The notes under the pieces: model-generated | Database searches by the model: none | What the model saw: the letters and a program-made list of their open reading frames with translations, nothing else | Told to the model about the DNA's origin: nothing | Position numbers and translations under genes: made by a program | In this document: positions 47,416-56,864 of the stretch, piece after piece | Numbering within the stretch: the stretch's first letter is position 1 | Layout of the letters: each line of letters begins with the position of its first letter | Assembly: GCA_024711005.1 (NCBI GenBank) | Contig: JANJTQ010000009.1 | Location: 1-64,000, forward strand | DNA: 64,000 nt | Reading direction: 5' to 3' | Origin: Opitutaceae bacterium | GTDB taxonomy: Bacteria > Verrucomicrobiota > Verrucomicrobiia > Opitutales > Opitutaceae

Positions 47416-49077
47416 ATGAAGCTCTCCATCAAGCACCTGAAACGTTACAAAGAGATCGCCTTCCTCCTGTGGAAATATGGCCGGTCCGATCTGGTGAAAA
47501 ACATGGGGCTCGATGAACCGTACGATCCCGAGAAAGAGGGTCGCACCTTGGGCGACGTCACTCCGGATCAGTTGGCGAACGACCTTGAAGCGATGGGGCC
47601 CACGTACGTCAAAATCGGACAGGTGCTGGCCGGACGGCCCGACCTGCTCCCGGAGCCTTACCTGAAAGGACTGGAGCGACTGCAGGACAAGGTCGCCCCT
47701 TTTCCCTACGAAGAAGTCGAGCAAATCGTCGTCAACGAACTGGGCGTGCGCATCTCCAAGGCCTTCTCCGAATTCAATCCCGTCCCCAGCGCCGCGGCCT
47801 CGCTCGGCCAGGTGCACGCGGCCGTCCTGCGCGATGGACGCGAGGTCGTCGTGAAGGTTCAACGACCCGGCATTCGCGCCCAAATCGCCGACGATTTCGA
47901 GGTGCTTGGTCGCATCGCCGAGTTCCTCGACCAACACACCGCCGCCGGCCGTCGCTACCGTTTTGTCACCGTGCTCGAAGAGTTCCGTCTCACGATCCAG
48001 CAGGAGCTCAACTATGAAAACGAGGCTCAAAACCTCATCACCATCGGCCGGAACCTGGAGGAGTTTCCGCTGATCACGGTGCCCCGGCCGGTGGCGGATT
48101 ACAGCACGCGCAGCGTGCTCACCATGGACTGCGTGCACGGCCGCAAACTCACCGCGATCAGCCCGCTCGCCCGCATGGATTTCGATGGCGCAGTCCTCGT
48201 CGAGGAACTCTTCAAGGCCTATCTCAAGCAGGTGCTCGTTGACGGTATTTTTCACGCCGATCCCCACCCGGGAAACGTTTTCCTGACCGACGACAACCGC
48301 ATCGCCCTGCTCGATCTGGGCATGGTCGGCCACACCGCGCCCGGCATGCAGGAAAACCTGCTCAAAATCCTGATCGCCCTGAGCGAGGGCCAAGGCGAAG
48401 AGGCCGCGGAAATCGTGATCGGCATGAGTGAAAAGATGCCGTCGTTCGACGCCCCCGAGTTCCGGCGCAAGATCAGCCAGCTCATCGCCCTGCGCCGCGA
48501 CCAGGGTCTCGAACGGATGAAGACCGGCCAGTCGTTGCTCGACGTAAGCGCCCACGCGCGCGACAACGGGCTCTTCGTTCCCAGCGAACTTACGCTCCTC
48601 GGAAAAACGCTCCTGCAACTCGACGAGATCGGTCGCATTCTCGATCCGTCGTTCGACCCCAACGCATCCGTCCGTCGCAATGTCACCGATCTGATGAAGC
48701 GGCGGATGAAAAAGGAGCTCACCCAGGGAAATCTCTTCAGCTCGCTTCTGGAGTTGAAGGATTTCACCACGCAACTTCCCCGCCGCCTGAACCGCGTCCT
48801 CGATGCCGTCACCAACGCCGAGGTCGAAGTGAAGGTGAAGGCGGTGGACGCCAAAACGGTTCTGGATGGCATGCAAAAAATCGCCAACCGCATCACCACG
48901 GGACTCGTGCTCGCAGCCTTGATTGTGGGTGCGGCCCTGCTGATGCGTGTTGAGACACGCTTCCAACTCTTCGGCTATCCCGGACTGGCGATCCTCTGCT
49001 TCTTGGGTGCCGCCGGTGGCGGACTCTGGCTCCTGATCGAGATCCGTCGTCACGATCCGCGCAGCGGCGAGGAGTAA
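47416..49077 (+). CDS. ABC1/UbiB/AarF family atypical kinase
   Basis: MGPTYVKIGQVLAGRPDLLP, VPSAAASLGQVHAAVLRDGREVVVKVQRPGI, FHADPHPGNVFL, ALLDLGMVG. Confidence 0.93.
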   Translation: MKLSIKHLKRYKEIAFLLWKYGRSDLVKNMGLDEPYDPEKEGRTLGDVTPDQLANDLEAMGPTYVKIGQVLAGRPDLLPEPYLKGLERLQDKVAPFPYEEVEQIVVNELGVRISKAFSEFNPVPSAAASLGQVHAAVLRDGREVVVKVQRPGIRAQIADDFEVLGRIAEFLDQHTAAGRRYRFVTVLEEFRLTIQQELNYENEAQNLITIGRNLEEFPLITVPRPVADYSTRSVLTMDCVHGRKLTAISPLARMDFDGAVLVEELFKAYLKQVLVDGIFHADPHPGNVFLTDDNRIALLDLGMVGHTAPGMQENLLKILIALSEGQGEEAAEIVIGMSEKMPSFDAPEFRRKISQLIALRRDQGLERMKTGQSLLDVSAHARDNGLFVPSELTLLGKTLLQLDEIGRILDPSFDPNASVRRNVTDLMKRRMKKELTQGNLFSSLLELKDFTTQLPRRLNRVLDAVTNAEVEVKVKAVDAKTVLDGMQKIANRITTGLVLAALIVGAALLMRVETRFQLFGYPGLAILCFLGAAGGGLWLLIEIRRHDPRSGEE

Positions 49078-49082
49078 GTTCC

Positions 49083-49997
49083 ATGACGTCGAGTAACGAT
49101 CAACCGACCGTTTGCATCCGACAGATTCCGCGTCTGCTATGGCGCACGATCCGGGCGTTTTTCGCCGACAGCGTCACACGACTCGGAGCCGCCCTCGCCT
49201 TTTACACCACCATCGCGGTCGCGCCGATGCTGGTGCTCACCATCGCCCTCGCGGGGGTTTTCTTCGATAGCGAGGACGCGGCTCGCGAACGCGTGCTGGG
49301 AGAGATTGAAAACCTCGCGGGCAAACAAGCTGGCGAGGCGGTCCAGGCGGTGAAACGCCCTGACCAAGAGACCGGCGGCCGGGGTGCCACCCTGATCAGC
49401 GCCGCCACCCTGATCGTCGGCGCCTTTGGCGTGTTCTACCATATGCAGGACGCGTTGAACGTCATCTGGCATGTGCCTCCGCCGAAAAAGATGAACATCT
49501 GGCGAACCCTCCTCAAACGACTCTTCTCGATGGCCATGGTGATGGCGACCGGCTTCCTGCTGCTCGCTTCGCTCGTGGTGAGCGCGCTCCTCAGTTGGGT
49601 GAGCGAACACACGCTTGGACGCCTGAATCTGCCTGCGATGATTCTGCGGATGATCGACCTCTTGCTTTCCACCGGAATGATCGCGGTGCTGCTTGCGGTG
49701 ATCTTTCGGATGCTGCCCGATACGCGTGTGCGCTGGCGGCATGTGTGGCTGGGTGCCGTGTTCACCTCCGTGCTTTTCACCGTGGGCAAGACCGCGCTCG
49801 GCCTCTATCTGGCAAACGCGAGTGTCGCCTCGTCCTACGGTGCCGCCGGCTCGGTGATCGTCCTGCTGCTCTGGTGCTACTACATGGCGCAGATTATTTT
49901 CTTCGGAGCCGAGTTCACCCGCGTGACCGATTTGAGCGATGGAGGACGGGATTTCTCCAAGCTCGACCGCCCGGTGGGACGCGATCTGTCGCTCTGA
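49083..49997 (+). CDS. YihY/BrkB family membrane protein
   Basis: GAALAFYTTIAVAPMLVLTIALAG, SYGAAGSVIVLLLWCYYMAQIIFFGAEFTRV. Confidence 0.92.
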   Translation: MTSSNDQPTVCIRQIPRLLWRTIRAFFADSVTRLGAALAFYTTIAVAPMLVLTIALAGVFFDSEDAARERVLGEIENLAGKQAGEAVQAVKRPDQETGGRGATLISAATLIVGAFGVFYHMQDALNVIWHVPPPKKMNIWRTLLKRLFSMAMVMATGFLLLASLVVSALLSWVSEHTLGRLNLPAMILRMIDLLLSTGMIAVLLAVIFRMLPDTRVRWRHVWLGAVFTSVLFTVGKTALGLYLANASVASSYGAAGSVIVLLLWCYYMAQIIFFGAEFTRVTDLSDGGRDFSKLDRPVGRDLSL

Positions 49998-50025
49998 GTC
50001 GAACGTGGCGGCGGACGGTTTGACC

Positions 50026-50078
50026 GTGGGAGCGAGCTTGCTCGCGATTCCGATCCTCGCGAGCAAGCTCGCTCCCAC
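50026..50078. repeat. Perfect 22-bp stem hairpin (GTGGGAGCGAGCTTGCTCGCGA / TCGCGAGCAAGCTCGCTCCCAC, 9-nt loop)
   Basis: Read directly; REP-like. Confidence 0.95.
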
Positions 50079-50162
50079 AAAATCACCGGCAAACAGCAGC
50101 GCGTTTCAAATGCCCCATCGCTTGCTCCAGGGATTTCAGCCCCAAACTATCCAAAACAAAAA

Positions 50163-50190
50163 GACCCGGCTTTCGCGCCGGGTCTCTTTT
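50163..50190. terminator. Bidirectional-type intrinsic terminator
   Basis: AAAAA-GACCCGGC-tttcgc-GCCGGGTC-TCTTTT between convergent genes. Confidence 0.8.
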
Positions 50191-50248
50191 CTGAACAGCG
50201 CGGCGTTTTCAACACCGGGCGGTGAGTGATGCGTTGCCCGTAGCGGCG

Positions 50249-50977
50249 TTACTTGGCCCAGCCCTTCACGCCTTCCATCAACATGGCCTTGTCTGGATCT
50301 CCGGCTTCGTCGCTCACCGGCCGCATGAAGTGCAATCCGGTCATGTAGGCCGGGCGCTCCCCCTTCAGGAACTGGCCCACTGCCTGCGCGTGTTGTTTGC
50401 GCGCTTCGTCGGGAGTGATTTTTCCCTCGATGATGTCGTGCGCCAGGTTAATCGCGAGGAAGTTCATTTCCTCCTGATCGCAGCGGGCTGACAACTCGCC
50501 CTTGGTGCGCTCGACAACGACGCTGCCGTCGTAGGTCGCGAGTTCGGTGAACTTCTCCACCGGCACGTCCAAGGCGATTCCCTGCCGGAGCATGTCCTTG
50601 TGCTGCATCGGGAAATTGTGATCGATCTCCTCGTTGACCAACTCGGTGAACTTCCACGGTCCCGAGCGATGCCAGATGAGCCGGTTCACGCTCACCTCGT
50701 GCGGCTGTCCATATTTCTGAATCGTTTTCCTCGCCACCTCACGCGGCTTCTCCCGCCATTGGGAAATGACCTCCTCGACCCGGGCGGTCTCGGCGGTGGT
50801 GTTGGTGGTGACCCCCGGTTGCCGGACGTCCACGGGCTGCATGCCGGAACCGCCGGTTTCCATGCGGCTCTGATCCTGGCTCTGGTCCGTGGGGCCCTGG
50901 ATTTTGCTCGATTGCTGCGCCGCCAAGGTGCCGGCGAGACAGACCGCCGAGGCGATTGCGATGGCTGTAATTTTCAT
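50249..50977 (-). CDS. Hypothetical secreted protein
   Basis: Signal peptide MKITAIAIASAVCLAGTLAAQ; no firm family. Confidence 0.65.
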   Translation of the reverse strand: MKITAIAIASAVCLAGTLAAQQSSKIQGPTDQSQDQSRMETGGSGMQPVDVRQPGVTTNTTAETARVEEVISQWREKPREVARKTIQKYGQPHEVSVNRLIWHRSGPWKFTELVNEEIDHNFPMQHKDMLRQGIALDVPVEKFTELATYDGSVVVERTKGELSARCDQEEMNFLAINLAHDIIEGKITPDEARKQHAQAVGQFLKGERPAYMTGLHFMRPVSDEAGDPDKAMLMEGVKGWAK

Positions 50978-51006
50978 TGGTTTCCTTTGGTTGGTGATTT
51001 TTTTCT

Positions 51007-51546
51007 TCAAGCAGCCCGTTCACTTCTCGGAACGGAAGATTCGCCCGTGGAGCTGATGTCCTCGGCTCCTCCATCCTTGAAAATCTTTTTGGCGGCGGAC
51101 ACCTCGTCGGAGTTTTCGGTATGGGCGGAGATGAGAATGTTGCCCGCCTTGATCTTGCCCTCGTAGCGCTTCGCCTCGAACTCGGGAATACCGAGTCCGA
51201 CAAGCGCTCCGGTAATGCCGCCGACCGCCGCGCCGACCGCAACACCGCTCAACGCGGCAACGATCGGACCGGCGGCGATGAACGGACCGGCGCCGGGAAT
51301 CGCAAGGGCGCCGATCCCGGCGATCCACCCGAGCGCGCCACCGGCGAGGCCGCCGGCACTCGCGCCGGCGATGGCGCCTTCCGGAGCCTTGGTGTTCTTC
51401 TCGTGCGCGAAGTCGCGGGTCGTATCCTTGTCGGGAAACAACACCGAGATATCGCTGTTGGAGAAATTGGATGCACGCAGACTGGTAACGATGCGTTCGG
51501 CTTGGGCGCGGGAGGTGGCGATGCAGAATACGGATTTTTTAGACAT
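51007..51546 (-). CDS. General-stress (YsnF/GSP17M-like) glycine-zipper protein
   Basis: SVFCIATSRAQAERIVTSLRASNFSNSDISVLFPD + glycine-rich hydrophobic middle region. Confidence 0.6.
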   Translation of the reverse strand: MSKKSVFCIATSRAQAERIVTSLRASNFSNSDISVLFPDKDTTRDFAHEKNTKAPEGAIAGASAGGLAGGALGWIAGIGALAIPGAGPFIAAGPIVAALSGVAVGAAVGGITGALVGLGIPEFEAKRYEGKIKAGNILISAHTENSDEVSAAKKIFKDGGAEDISSTGESSVPRSERAA

Positions 51547-51564
51547 GTGATTTCCTGGTTTGAT

Positions 51565-52794
51565 TTATTGTTCGGATTGAGGGGCGGACGAGGTGATGAC
51601 CTCAAGTTGGTTGGTCACGCGCTCCGGAGAGCCGGCCGTGCGCGCCGCAATCTCCGCGATGGCGGTCTTCTCGTCGTCGGTCCTGACCGGACCGCGCAAG
51701 GTGACACGGCCGTCACGCGTGATGATTTTCACATTTCGGGCGCTCATTGAAAAACCCTCGCGGGCACGGATCGCTTTGCGGATGCTGGCGGTGATGGCGA
51801 TATCCTCACGCGAATTGCCCTGGTTGATCGGAGTGAGACTCGCCCGCCCGCGATCCCGTTTGTTCAGACGGGTGTTATCCGCGGCCGTGCCCTTGGCGTA
51901 GGGCGCGGTATTATAGGAGCGATAGATCTCATCGGTGTACGCGCGATCGTTAAAACGCTCCGCATCCTCCTCCCGATAACGCGGTGCGTTCTTCAGCGTG
52001 TCCTTTGAGGCGGTGAGCAACAGTTCCTCTTTTTCATCGCCGAGGAATCCGATGGCCGAAGGCGGGACCGCACTCTTGCTGTCGCCGATGCCCAGAAAGC
52101 CGCCCGATCCGATGATCAGGACCACCACCCGGCCACCGGGCAAATCCACGATCAGGTCTTCAACCCCGCCCACCTTCGCATCCATCGAGTCCCTCACGGT
52201 CAGCTTGAGGAGATCGGTGGCGAGGATGACACGTCCGAGACGCACCGGCTCGACAGAGGAATCCTTCTTGCCGTGCGCGTGCACGCCGCCGGGTGTCGGC
52301 GGAGGGCCGGCCTCTTCCTCGGAGACGATGAAATAAGGCTCCTGGCCATAATGCCGATAGATTTCCGCGGCGCGGTCCCTCTGCTGCTGACGATTGGTGC
52401 CAGGCGGGCTGAATTTGGGAGCCGTGCCGAGCTTGGAGGCATCACCGCGCCATTTGATGGTCCGATCCTGCCACGTATAACCAAACGCGTGCGGAGGAAT
52501 CTCGCCCTCGCCCCCGGCGATCTTCTCGCCTGAAAGAATCACGTGGACGACCCGACCGTTATCCAAGTCGATGAGCAGGTCCTTGATCTCCGCGAACGGT
52601 GCGTCGTCGGCACCGTGAACCTCTTGTCCGATCAGCTTGGTGAACGGGATCGATTCGATCTGCATCGCGGCCGTGACTCGCTCGGTCGCGTCTTCATCGC
52701 CAACCATACCCGAAGTCGGACTGTCCTCCGCATATGATCCCAAGGACAGGAGAAGTGAAGCGGCAAGGAGGAGGAGGCGGTGTTGAGTGTTCAT
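51565..52794 (-). CDS. PRC-barrel (x2) and BON domain protein, secreted
   Basis: FTKLIGQEVHGADDAPFAEIKDLLIDLDNGRVVHVIL; DSMDAKVGGVEDLIVDLPGGRVVVLII; C-terminal BON VKIITRDGRVTLRGPVRTDDEK. Confidence 0.85.
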   Translation of the reverse strand: MNTQHRLLLLAASLLLSLGSYAEDSPTSGMVGDEDATERVTAAMQIESIPFTKLIGQEVHGADDAPFAEIKDLLIDLDNGRVVHVILSGEKIAGGEGEIPPHAFGYTWQDRTIKWRGDASKLGTAPKFSPPGTNRQQQRDRAAEIYRHYGQEPYFIVSEEEAGPPPTPGGVHAHGKKDSSVEPVRLGRVILATDLLKLTVRDSMDAKVGGVEDLIVDLPGGRVVVLIIGSGGFLGIGDSKSAVPPSAIGFLGDEKEELLLTASKDTLKNAPRYREEDAERFNDRAYTDEIYRSYNTAPYAKGTAADNTRLNKRDRGRASLTPINQGNSREDIAITASIRKAIRAREGFSMSARNVKIITRDGRVTLRGPVRTDDEKTAIAEIAARTAGSPERVTNQLEVITSSAPQSEQ

Positions 52795-53261
52795 GCGGAA
52801 AAGCGAGGGTTGTTGCGCTTGGAGATTCCAAGCGTGCGGCATGACCGGAGACGCCCCGCGACCGTTCCCCACAGCCACCTGAAACCGGCGGCCCTCCGGC
52901 TTGCCTCTGCGAAAATTTACCCGGGTCGACCCGCCAGCGCGTTCAGGGAACTTCCCCCAAGAATCCAAAGCCCCGGGGTACCCTCCTCTGAAAGCGCCAA
53001 ACAACGACAACAGGCAGGAATGTCCGTCTTCCTTTCCGACACGAAGTCCGGGGCGGCTACTTTTAGTTCCCCCATTCCCCCGGTTCGACGACCTCGAATT
53101 ACATCGAAAACGTTCATGTTGGCGCACCCACCCCGATAGGCGCTACGGAGTTCCACCCGATGGAGCTTTCGGGATGTCGTCACCGGTTTGCGTATTGCGG
53201 AGCCGACTCCGCGGCGGAAGCGTGATTCAGTCCCCTGACCCGGGGACCAACCACAAACCCA

Positions 53262-53822
53262 ATGAACAAAACAAAACTGATCCTCGCGGTTTCCTCTCTG
53301 TTCCTCGCGTCGGCATTCACCGCCAGCGCCCAGTACCAGACGGATACCTCTCCTCGTTACAGCAGCTTCGGTCCCGATGCCGGCGACTGGGAACTGACCC
53401 TCAGCGGCAATGGAACAAGCAACAAGGACTTCGATAACTCGCTCGGCGGCGTCAACCTGTCGCTCGGTTATTTCTTGTCCGATAACCTCGAACTCTCCGT
53501 GCGTCAGGCCATGAGCTATTCCAACGGTTCGGGCGGCGGAGCCGAATACGATGGCTCCACCTTTGTCGCACTGGACTACCACTTCGGTGTCGACCGGCTC
53601 CGCCCGTTCGTCGGCATCAACGCCGGTGGTCTTTATGGTGACACCACCAGCGACACCTGGGCCGCGGGCCTTGAAGCCGGTCTCAAGTTCTACGTTCAGC
53701 CGAAGACTTTCCTCTTCGCGCTCGTGAACTATGCGTGGACGTTCGATGACTCCGACGGCGTCACCGACAACTTCGACGACGGCGCCATCATCTGGAGCTT
53801 GGGCGTCGGCTATAACTTCTGA
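53262..53822 (+). CDS. Outer-membrane beta-barrel-like protein
   Basis: Signal peptide, alternating beta-strand pattern, terminal aromatic GVGYNF. Confidence 0.7.
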   Translation: MNKTKLILAVSSLFLASAFTASAQYQTDTSPRYSSFGPDAGDWELTLSGNGTSNKDFDNSLGGVNLSLGYFLSDNLELSVRQAMSYSNGSGGGAEYDGSTFVALDYHFGVDRLRPFVGINAGGLYGDTTSDTWAAGLEAGLKFYVQPKTFLFALVNYAWTFDDSDGVTDNFDDGAIIWSLGVGYNF

Positions 53823-53839
53823 ACCACGATCCTCACCCG

Positions 53840-53872
53840 CGCCCCGCAGAGAATTCTGCGGGGCGTTTTACT
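53840..53872 (+). terminator. Intrinsic terminator
   Basis: CGCCCCGCAGA-gaat-TCTGCGGGGCG-TTTTACTTT. Confidence 0.88.
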
Positions 53873-53880
53873 TTACGGAC

Positions 53881-55002
53881 ATGACGATCCTGCCGCACCT
53901 CCATCGCCTCCGGTCTTGGTTCCTGTTGCGTCCCCGTTTCTGGGGGATCCTCCTGCTGGTCCTCCTCGCGGTGCGCATCGTCCTCCCCCTTGGGATCCGC
54001 GACGCCATCAATGACCGCCTCGCCAAGGTCGAAGGTTATTCCGGCGAAGTCAAAGATGTGGACCTCCAACTCTTCCGCGGCGCCTACCGTCTGAACGAGG
54101 TCTCGGTGCTGAAGCATGAGGACTCCGGCGACGAACCGTTCTTCTCCGCGGAAACGGTTCACTTTTCGATCGCCTGGGGCGAGCTGATGAAAGGCCGTCT
54201 CGTCAGCGATATTTTTCTCGTCGCACCGCGCATGCAGATCACCCGAACCGGCGCGCCCGTTGATCCGTCCGAAGAGGGCCGGCGCTGGCAGGATGTGATC
54301 GAGGATATCTTCCCGATCGAGATCACCCATCTGGAAGTCAGCCGGGGCGAGATTCGCTTCGTCGACCCGGCCGCCACGCCACGCGTCGACATCTCACTTC
54401 ACGATCTTCACGTGGCCGCGACCGGATTGCGCAACACATCTACTCCAGAGAGCGGCCCCTTCCCCGCCGTGCTCAACGCCCAAGGCAACACCATCGGCAA
54501 TGGCCGCCTCAATCTCTTTGGGCAGGGCGATCCGCTTGCCGACCAACCCCGATTCCAAATCAAGCTCGATTTGCAGGACGTGGATCTGACCGCGCTGAAC
54601 GCATTCCTTGAGGCCTACGCCAACGTCGATGTGTCGGCCGGTCGGTTTCAGGTTTACCTGGAGGTCAACGCGGCCGACGGACTCTTCGAGGGCTACGTAA
54701 AACCCTTCGCCGATCAGGTCGAGTTCAAGAACCTCTCCGACAAATCCAAGGGCCCGTTGAGTCGCATCTGGGAGAGCATCGTCAGCGGCGTCTCCTCCGT
54801 GCTGGAGAACGAAGATCGTGAGCAAGTGGCCACCCGCATCCCGTTCTCCGGAAAATTCGGCGATCCCAAGGTGGGCGTATGGGCCACCATCGTAAATCTC
54901 GTGGGTCATGGCTTCGGACGCGGCCTGCCCGAAGGCCTCGACGACGAACCCACGCCCACCCAAGAAACACCTCCGTCCACAAAAGACGCCGACACCAAAT
55001 AA
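53881..55002 (+). CDS. DUF748/AsmA-like membrane-anchored protein
   Basis: N-terminal TM; DVDLQLFRGAYRLNEVSVLKHED...FFSAETVHFSIAWGELMKGRLVSDIFLVAP. Confidence 0.75.
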   Translation: MTILPHLHRLRSWFLLRPRFWGILLLVLLAVRIVLPLGIRDAINDRLAKVEGYSGEVKDVDLQLFRGAYRLNEVSVLKHEDSGDEPFFSAETVHFSIAWGELMKGRLVSDIFLVAPRMQITRTGAPVDPSEEGRRWQDVIEDIFPIEITHLEVSRGEIRFVDPAATPRVDISLHDLHVAATGLRNTSTPESGPFPAVLNAQGNTIGNGRLNLFGQGDPLADQPRFQIKLDLQDVDLTALNAFLEAYANVDVSAGRFQVYLEVNAADGLFEGYVKPFADQVEFKNLSDKSKGPLSRIWESIVSGVSSVLENEDREQVATRIPFSGKFGDPKVGVWATIVNLVGHGFGRGLPEGLDDEPTPTQETPPSTKDADTK

Positions 55003-55249
55003 TCCCCAGTGCGGGGGCCACGGACTAGGATTAACCGGGGGCTGCTTGCCGTCACGATGGTTGCAAAATGACCACGGCCCAAGACGGCTTCGTGCAATTT
55101 GAAGGTTCGCCCGGCCCCCGACCGAAGTCCTAAGCGGCTTCCTGCCCGTCGCTTGAGGAACGATGAAATAATGGCATACCGCCTGCGATGAAAGACGGCG
55201 CAACGAGGCGATGCACGCCTCGGCACGTCATCATCAAACCACCCTTACC

Positions 55250-55417
55250 ATGCTACGTTACACCATCATATTTTTGGTCGTCGCCTTGATTGCCGCCGCC
55301 CTCGGCTTCGGCGGCATCTCGGGTATCGCCGCCTCCATCGCAAAGGTCCTGTTCATCATCTTTCTGGTGCTGTTCATCATCTCGCTTTTCATGGGCCGAC
55401 GCGGACCATCGGTTTGA
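55250..55417 (+). CDS. DUF1328 small membrane protein (YtjA-like)
   Basis: [46 protein letters not shown]. Confidence 0.92.
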   Translation: MLRYTIIFLVVALIAAALGFGGISGIAASIAKVLFIIFLVLFIISLFMGRRGPSV

Positions 55418-55548
55418 CCGCCCTCATCACGCAATGCCGCTCGACCTTGGATCGCCTCGGGCGGCATCCGAAAATCCCCTTAGATGCGATACAGGTGCAA
55501 CCCGATGCCGGGACACTCACTGAAACGATAAGGTAATCGGACGATTCC

Positions 55549-55938
55549 ATGAAAAAAACCGCCACTGAACCCGCCACTTACGCCACGCAAGAAAGCATCT
55601 CCCAACGTGCTCGCGAACTCTGGGAGCGCTATGGTCGCCCGGAGGGGCGCGACAACGAAATCTGGCTTGAAGCCGAGCGCCAACTCTTGGGCGTCGACGC
55701 ACAAGTCGAAGGCGAAGCCAACGCCTCCGTGTCGGCCCAACAGCTCGACGAGTCCACCAGCTATGACAAACCTCGCACCCGCGCCGGGGAATCGTCGTCT
55801 GTCCGCAAACCCGCCGCTTCCTCCAAAGCCGCGTCGTCCACGAAATCTTCGCCTCCCAAATCGTCGGCCAAGAGTTCTCCGGCTCTTAAAACCGCCGCTT
55901 CCGACAAGCCGGCTCTGCCCTCCCGCTCCAAGCGTTAG
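55549..55938 (+). CDS. DUF2934 domain protein with Ser/Lys/Ala-rich tail
   Basis: ESISQRARELWERYGRPEGRDNEIWLEAERQLL. Confidence 0.85.
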   Translation: MKKTATEPATYATQESISQRARELWERYGRPEGRDNEIWLEAERQLLGVDAQVEGEANASVSAQQLDESTSYDKPRTRAGESSSVRKPAASSKAASSTKSSPPKSSAKSSPALKTAASDKPALPSRSKR

Positions 55939-55962
55939 GAATGCCTTCGAGATAACACATCC

Positions 55963-56000
55963 GGACTCTGTTCTCCGAGGTGGACTCTGTTCTCCGAGGT
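55963..56000. repeat. Perfect tandem duplication of 19-mer GGACTCTGTTCTCCGAGGT
   Basis: 55963-55981 = 55982-56000. Confidence 0.95.
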
Positions 56001-56136
56001 AGGCGGCCTGCTTGCAGGCGCGGTTCGGAGTCCCCACACGCACAACGCAGCCCACCAAGAAAATTTATTTTGAAGACACCCCACGCGAAACGGCGCGACT
56101 TCGAGTCGAGGCCGGATTCCTTCGTCTTCTCGCAGG

Positions 56137-56185
56137 CCCCTCGCCGTCGTCACCCCTGCGACGGGCGAGGGGTTTTGTTTTTTTC
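56137..56185 (+). terminator. Strong hairpin + U-tract immediately upstream of the DUF4142 gene (terminator or attenuator)
   Basis: CCCCTCGCC-GTCG-tcacccctg-CGAC-g-GGCGAGGGG followed by TTTTGTTTTTTT, about 8-20 nt before ATG at 56193. Confidence 0.75.
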
Positions 56186-56192
56186 AGGCGTC

Positions 56193-56789
56193 ATGAAAAT
56201 CCGCGTCTTCATCCTCCCTCTTTTTTTCTTCGCCTGGGCCGCTCCCCTCGGATTCGCCCAATTGGTCGCGCCGGTGCTTCCCGACAAGCCCGCCCTGTTT
56301 CCATCCGACCCGCCCGTCAACGAAAGTTCTTCCGTCAATCGGCGCGACCGACACTTCGTCATCAACACGCTCAAGATTTATCACAATGAAACCGTGATCG
56401 CCCGTCTCGTGGCCGAACGCGCGATCACCCGTGAGGTCGGTGCACTCGCACGGCAGCTGGCCGCGGACCTCGACGCGGCCACCGGCGAGTTGCGCGCCCT
56501 CGCCAGGGATAAGCACATCATCCTGCCCGAACCGCGCAGCAAAGCCGGCGATCTGAAGAAATGGAATGAAAAGGACCCCAAAACGATCGACGCCGACTAT
56601 ATCGATCGAGTGAAGAAGGTCCTCGATGACCTCGCCAATCGCTACGAAAAGGCCGCTAAAACATCGCGTGATCCGTCGATCGTCGCTTTCGCCGAAAAAC
56701 TCCTGCCGGCCGTGCGCGAACAGCGGCAACGTGCCGATCGAACCAGCCCATCCCCGGCCCCGGAGCCCGCCGCCAAGACGAACCAGTAA
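56193..56789 (+). CDS. DUF4142-like secreted protein (paralogue of 37985-38557)
   Basis: Signal peptide; same helical layout and D-x-DYID segment as the other copy. Confidence 0.75.
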   Translation: MKIRVFILPLFFFAWAAPLGFAQLVAPVLPDKPALFPSDPPVNESSSVNRRDRHFVINTLKIYHNETVIARLVAERAITREVGALARQLAADLDAATGELRALARDKHIILPEPRSKAGDLKKWNEKDPKTIDADYIDRVKKVLDDLANRYEKAAKTSRDPSIVAFAEKLLPAVREQRQRADRTSPSPAPEPAAKTNQ

Positions 56790-56864
56790 TCGTCTCGACA
56801 GGTTGTCCCCGGCCCATCGAATCGAAGCGCCCGCCGTCGTGATCCGATGCGCCGGATGATCAGA

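Noticed and set aside
47392-49053. 553-aa minus-strand ORF opposite UbiB-like gene
   Set aside because: Shadow of a clearly recognisable ABC1 kinase gene
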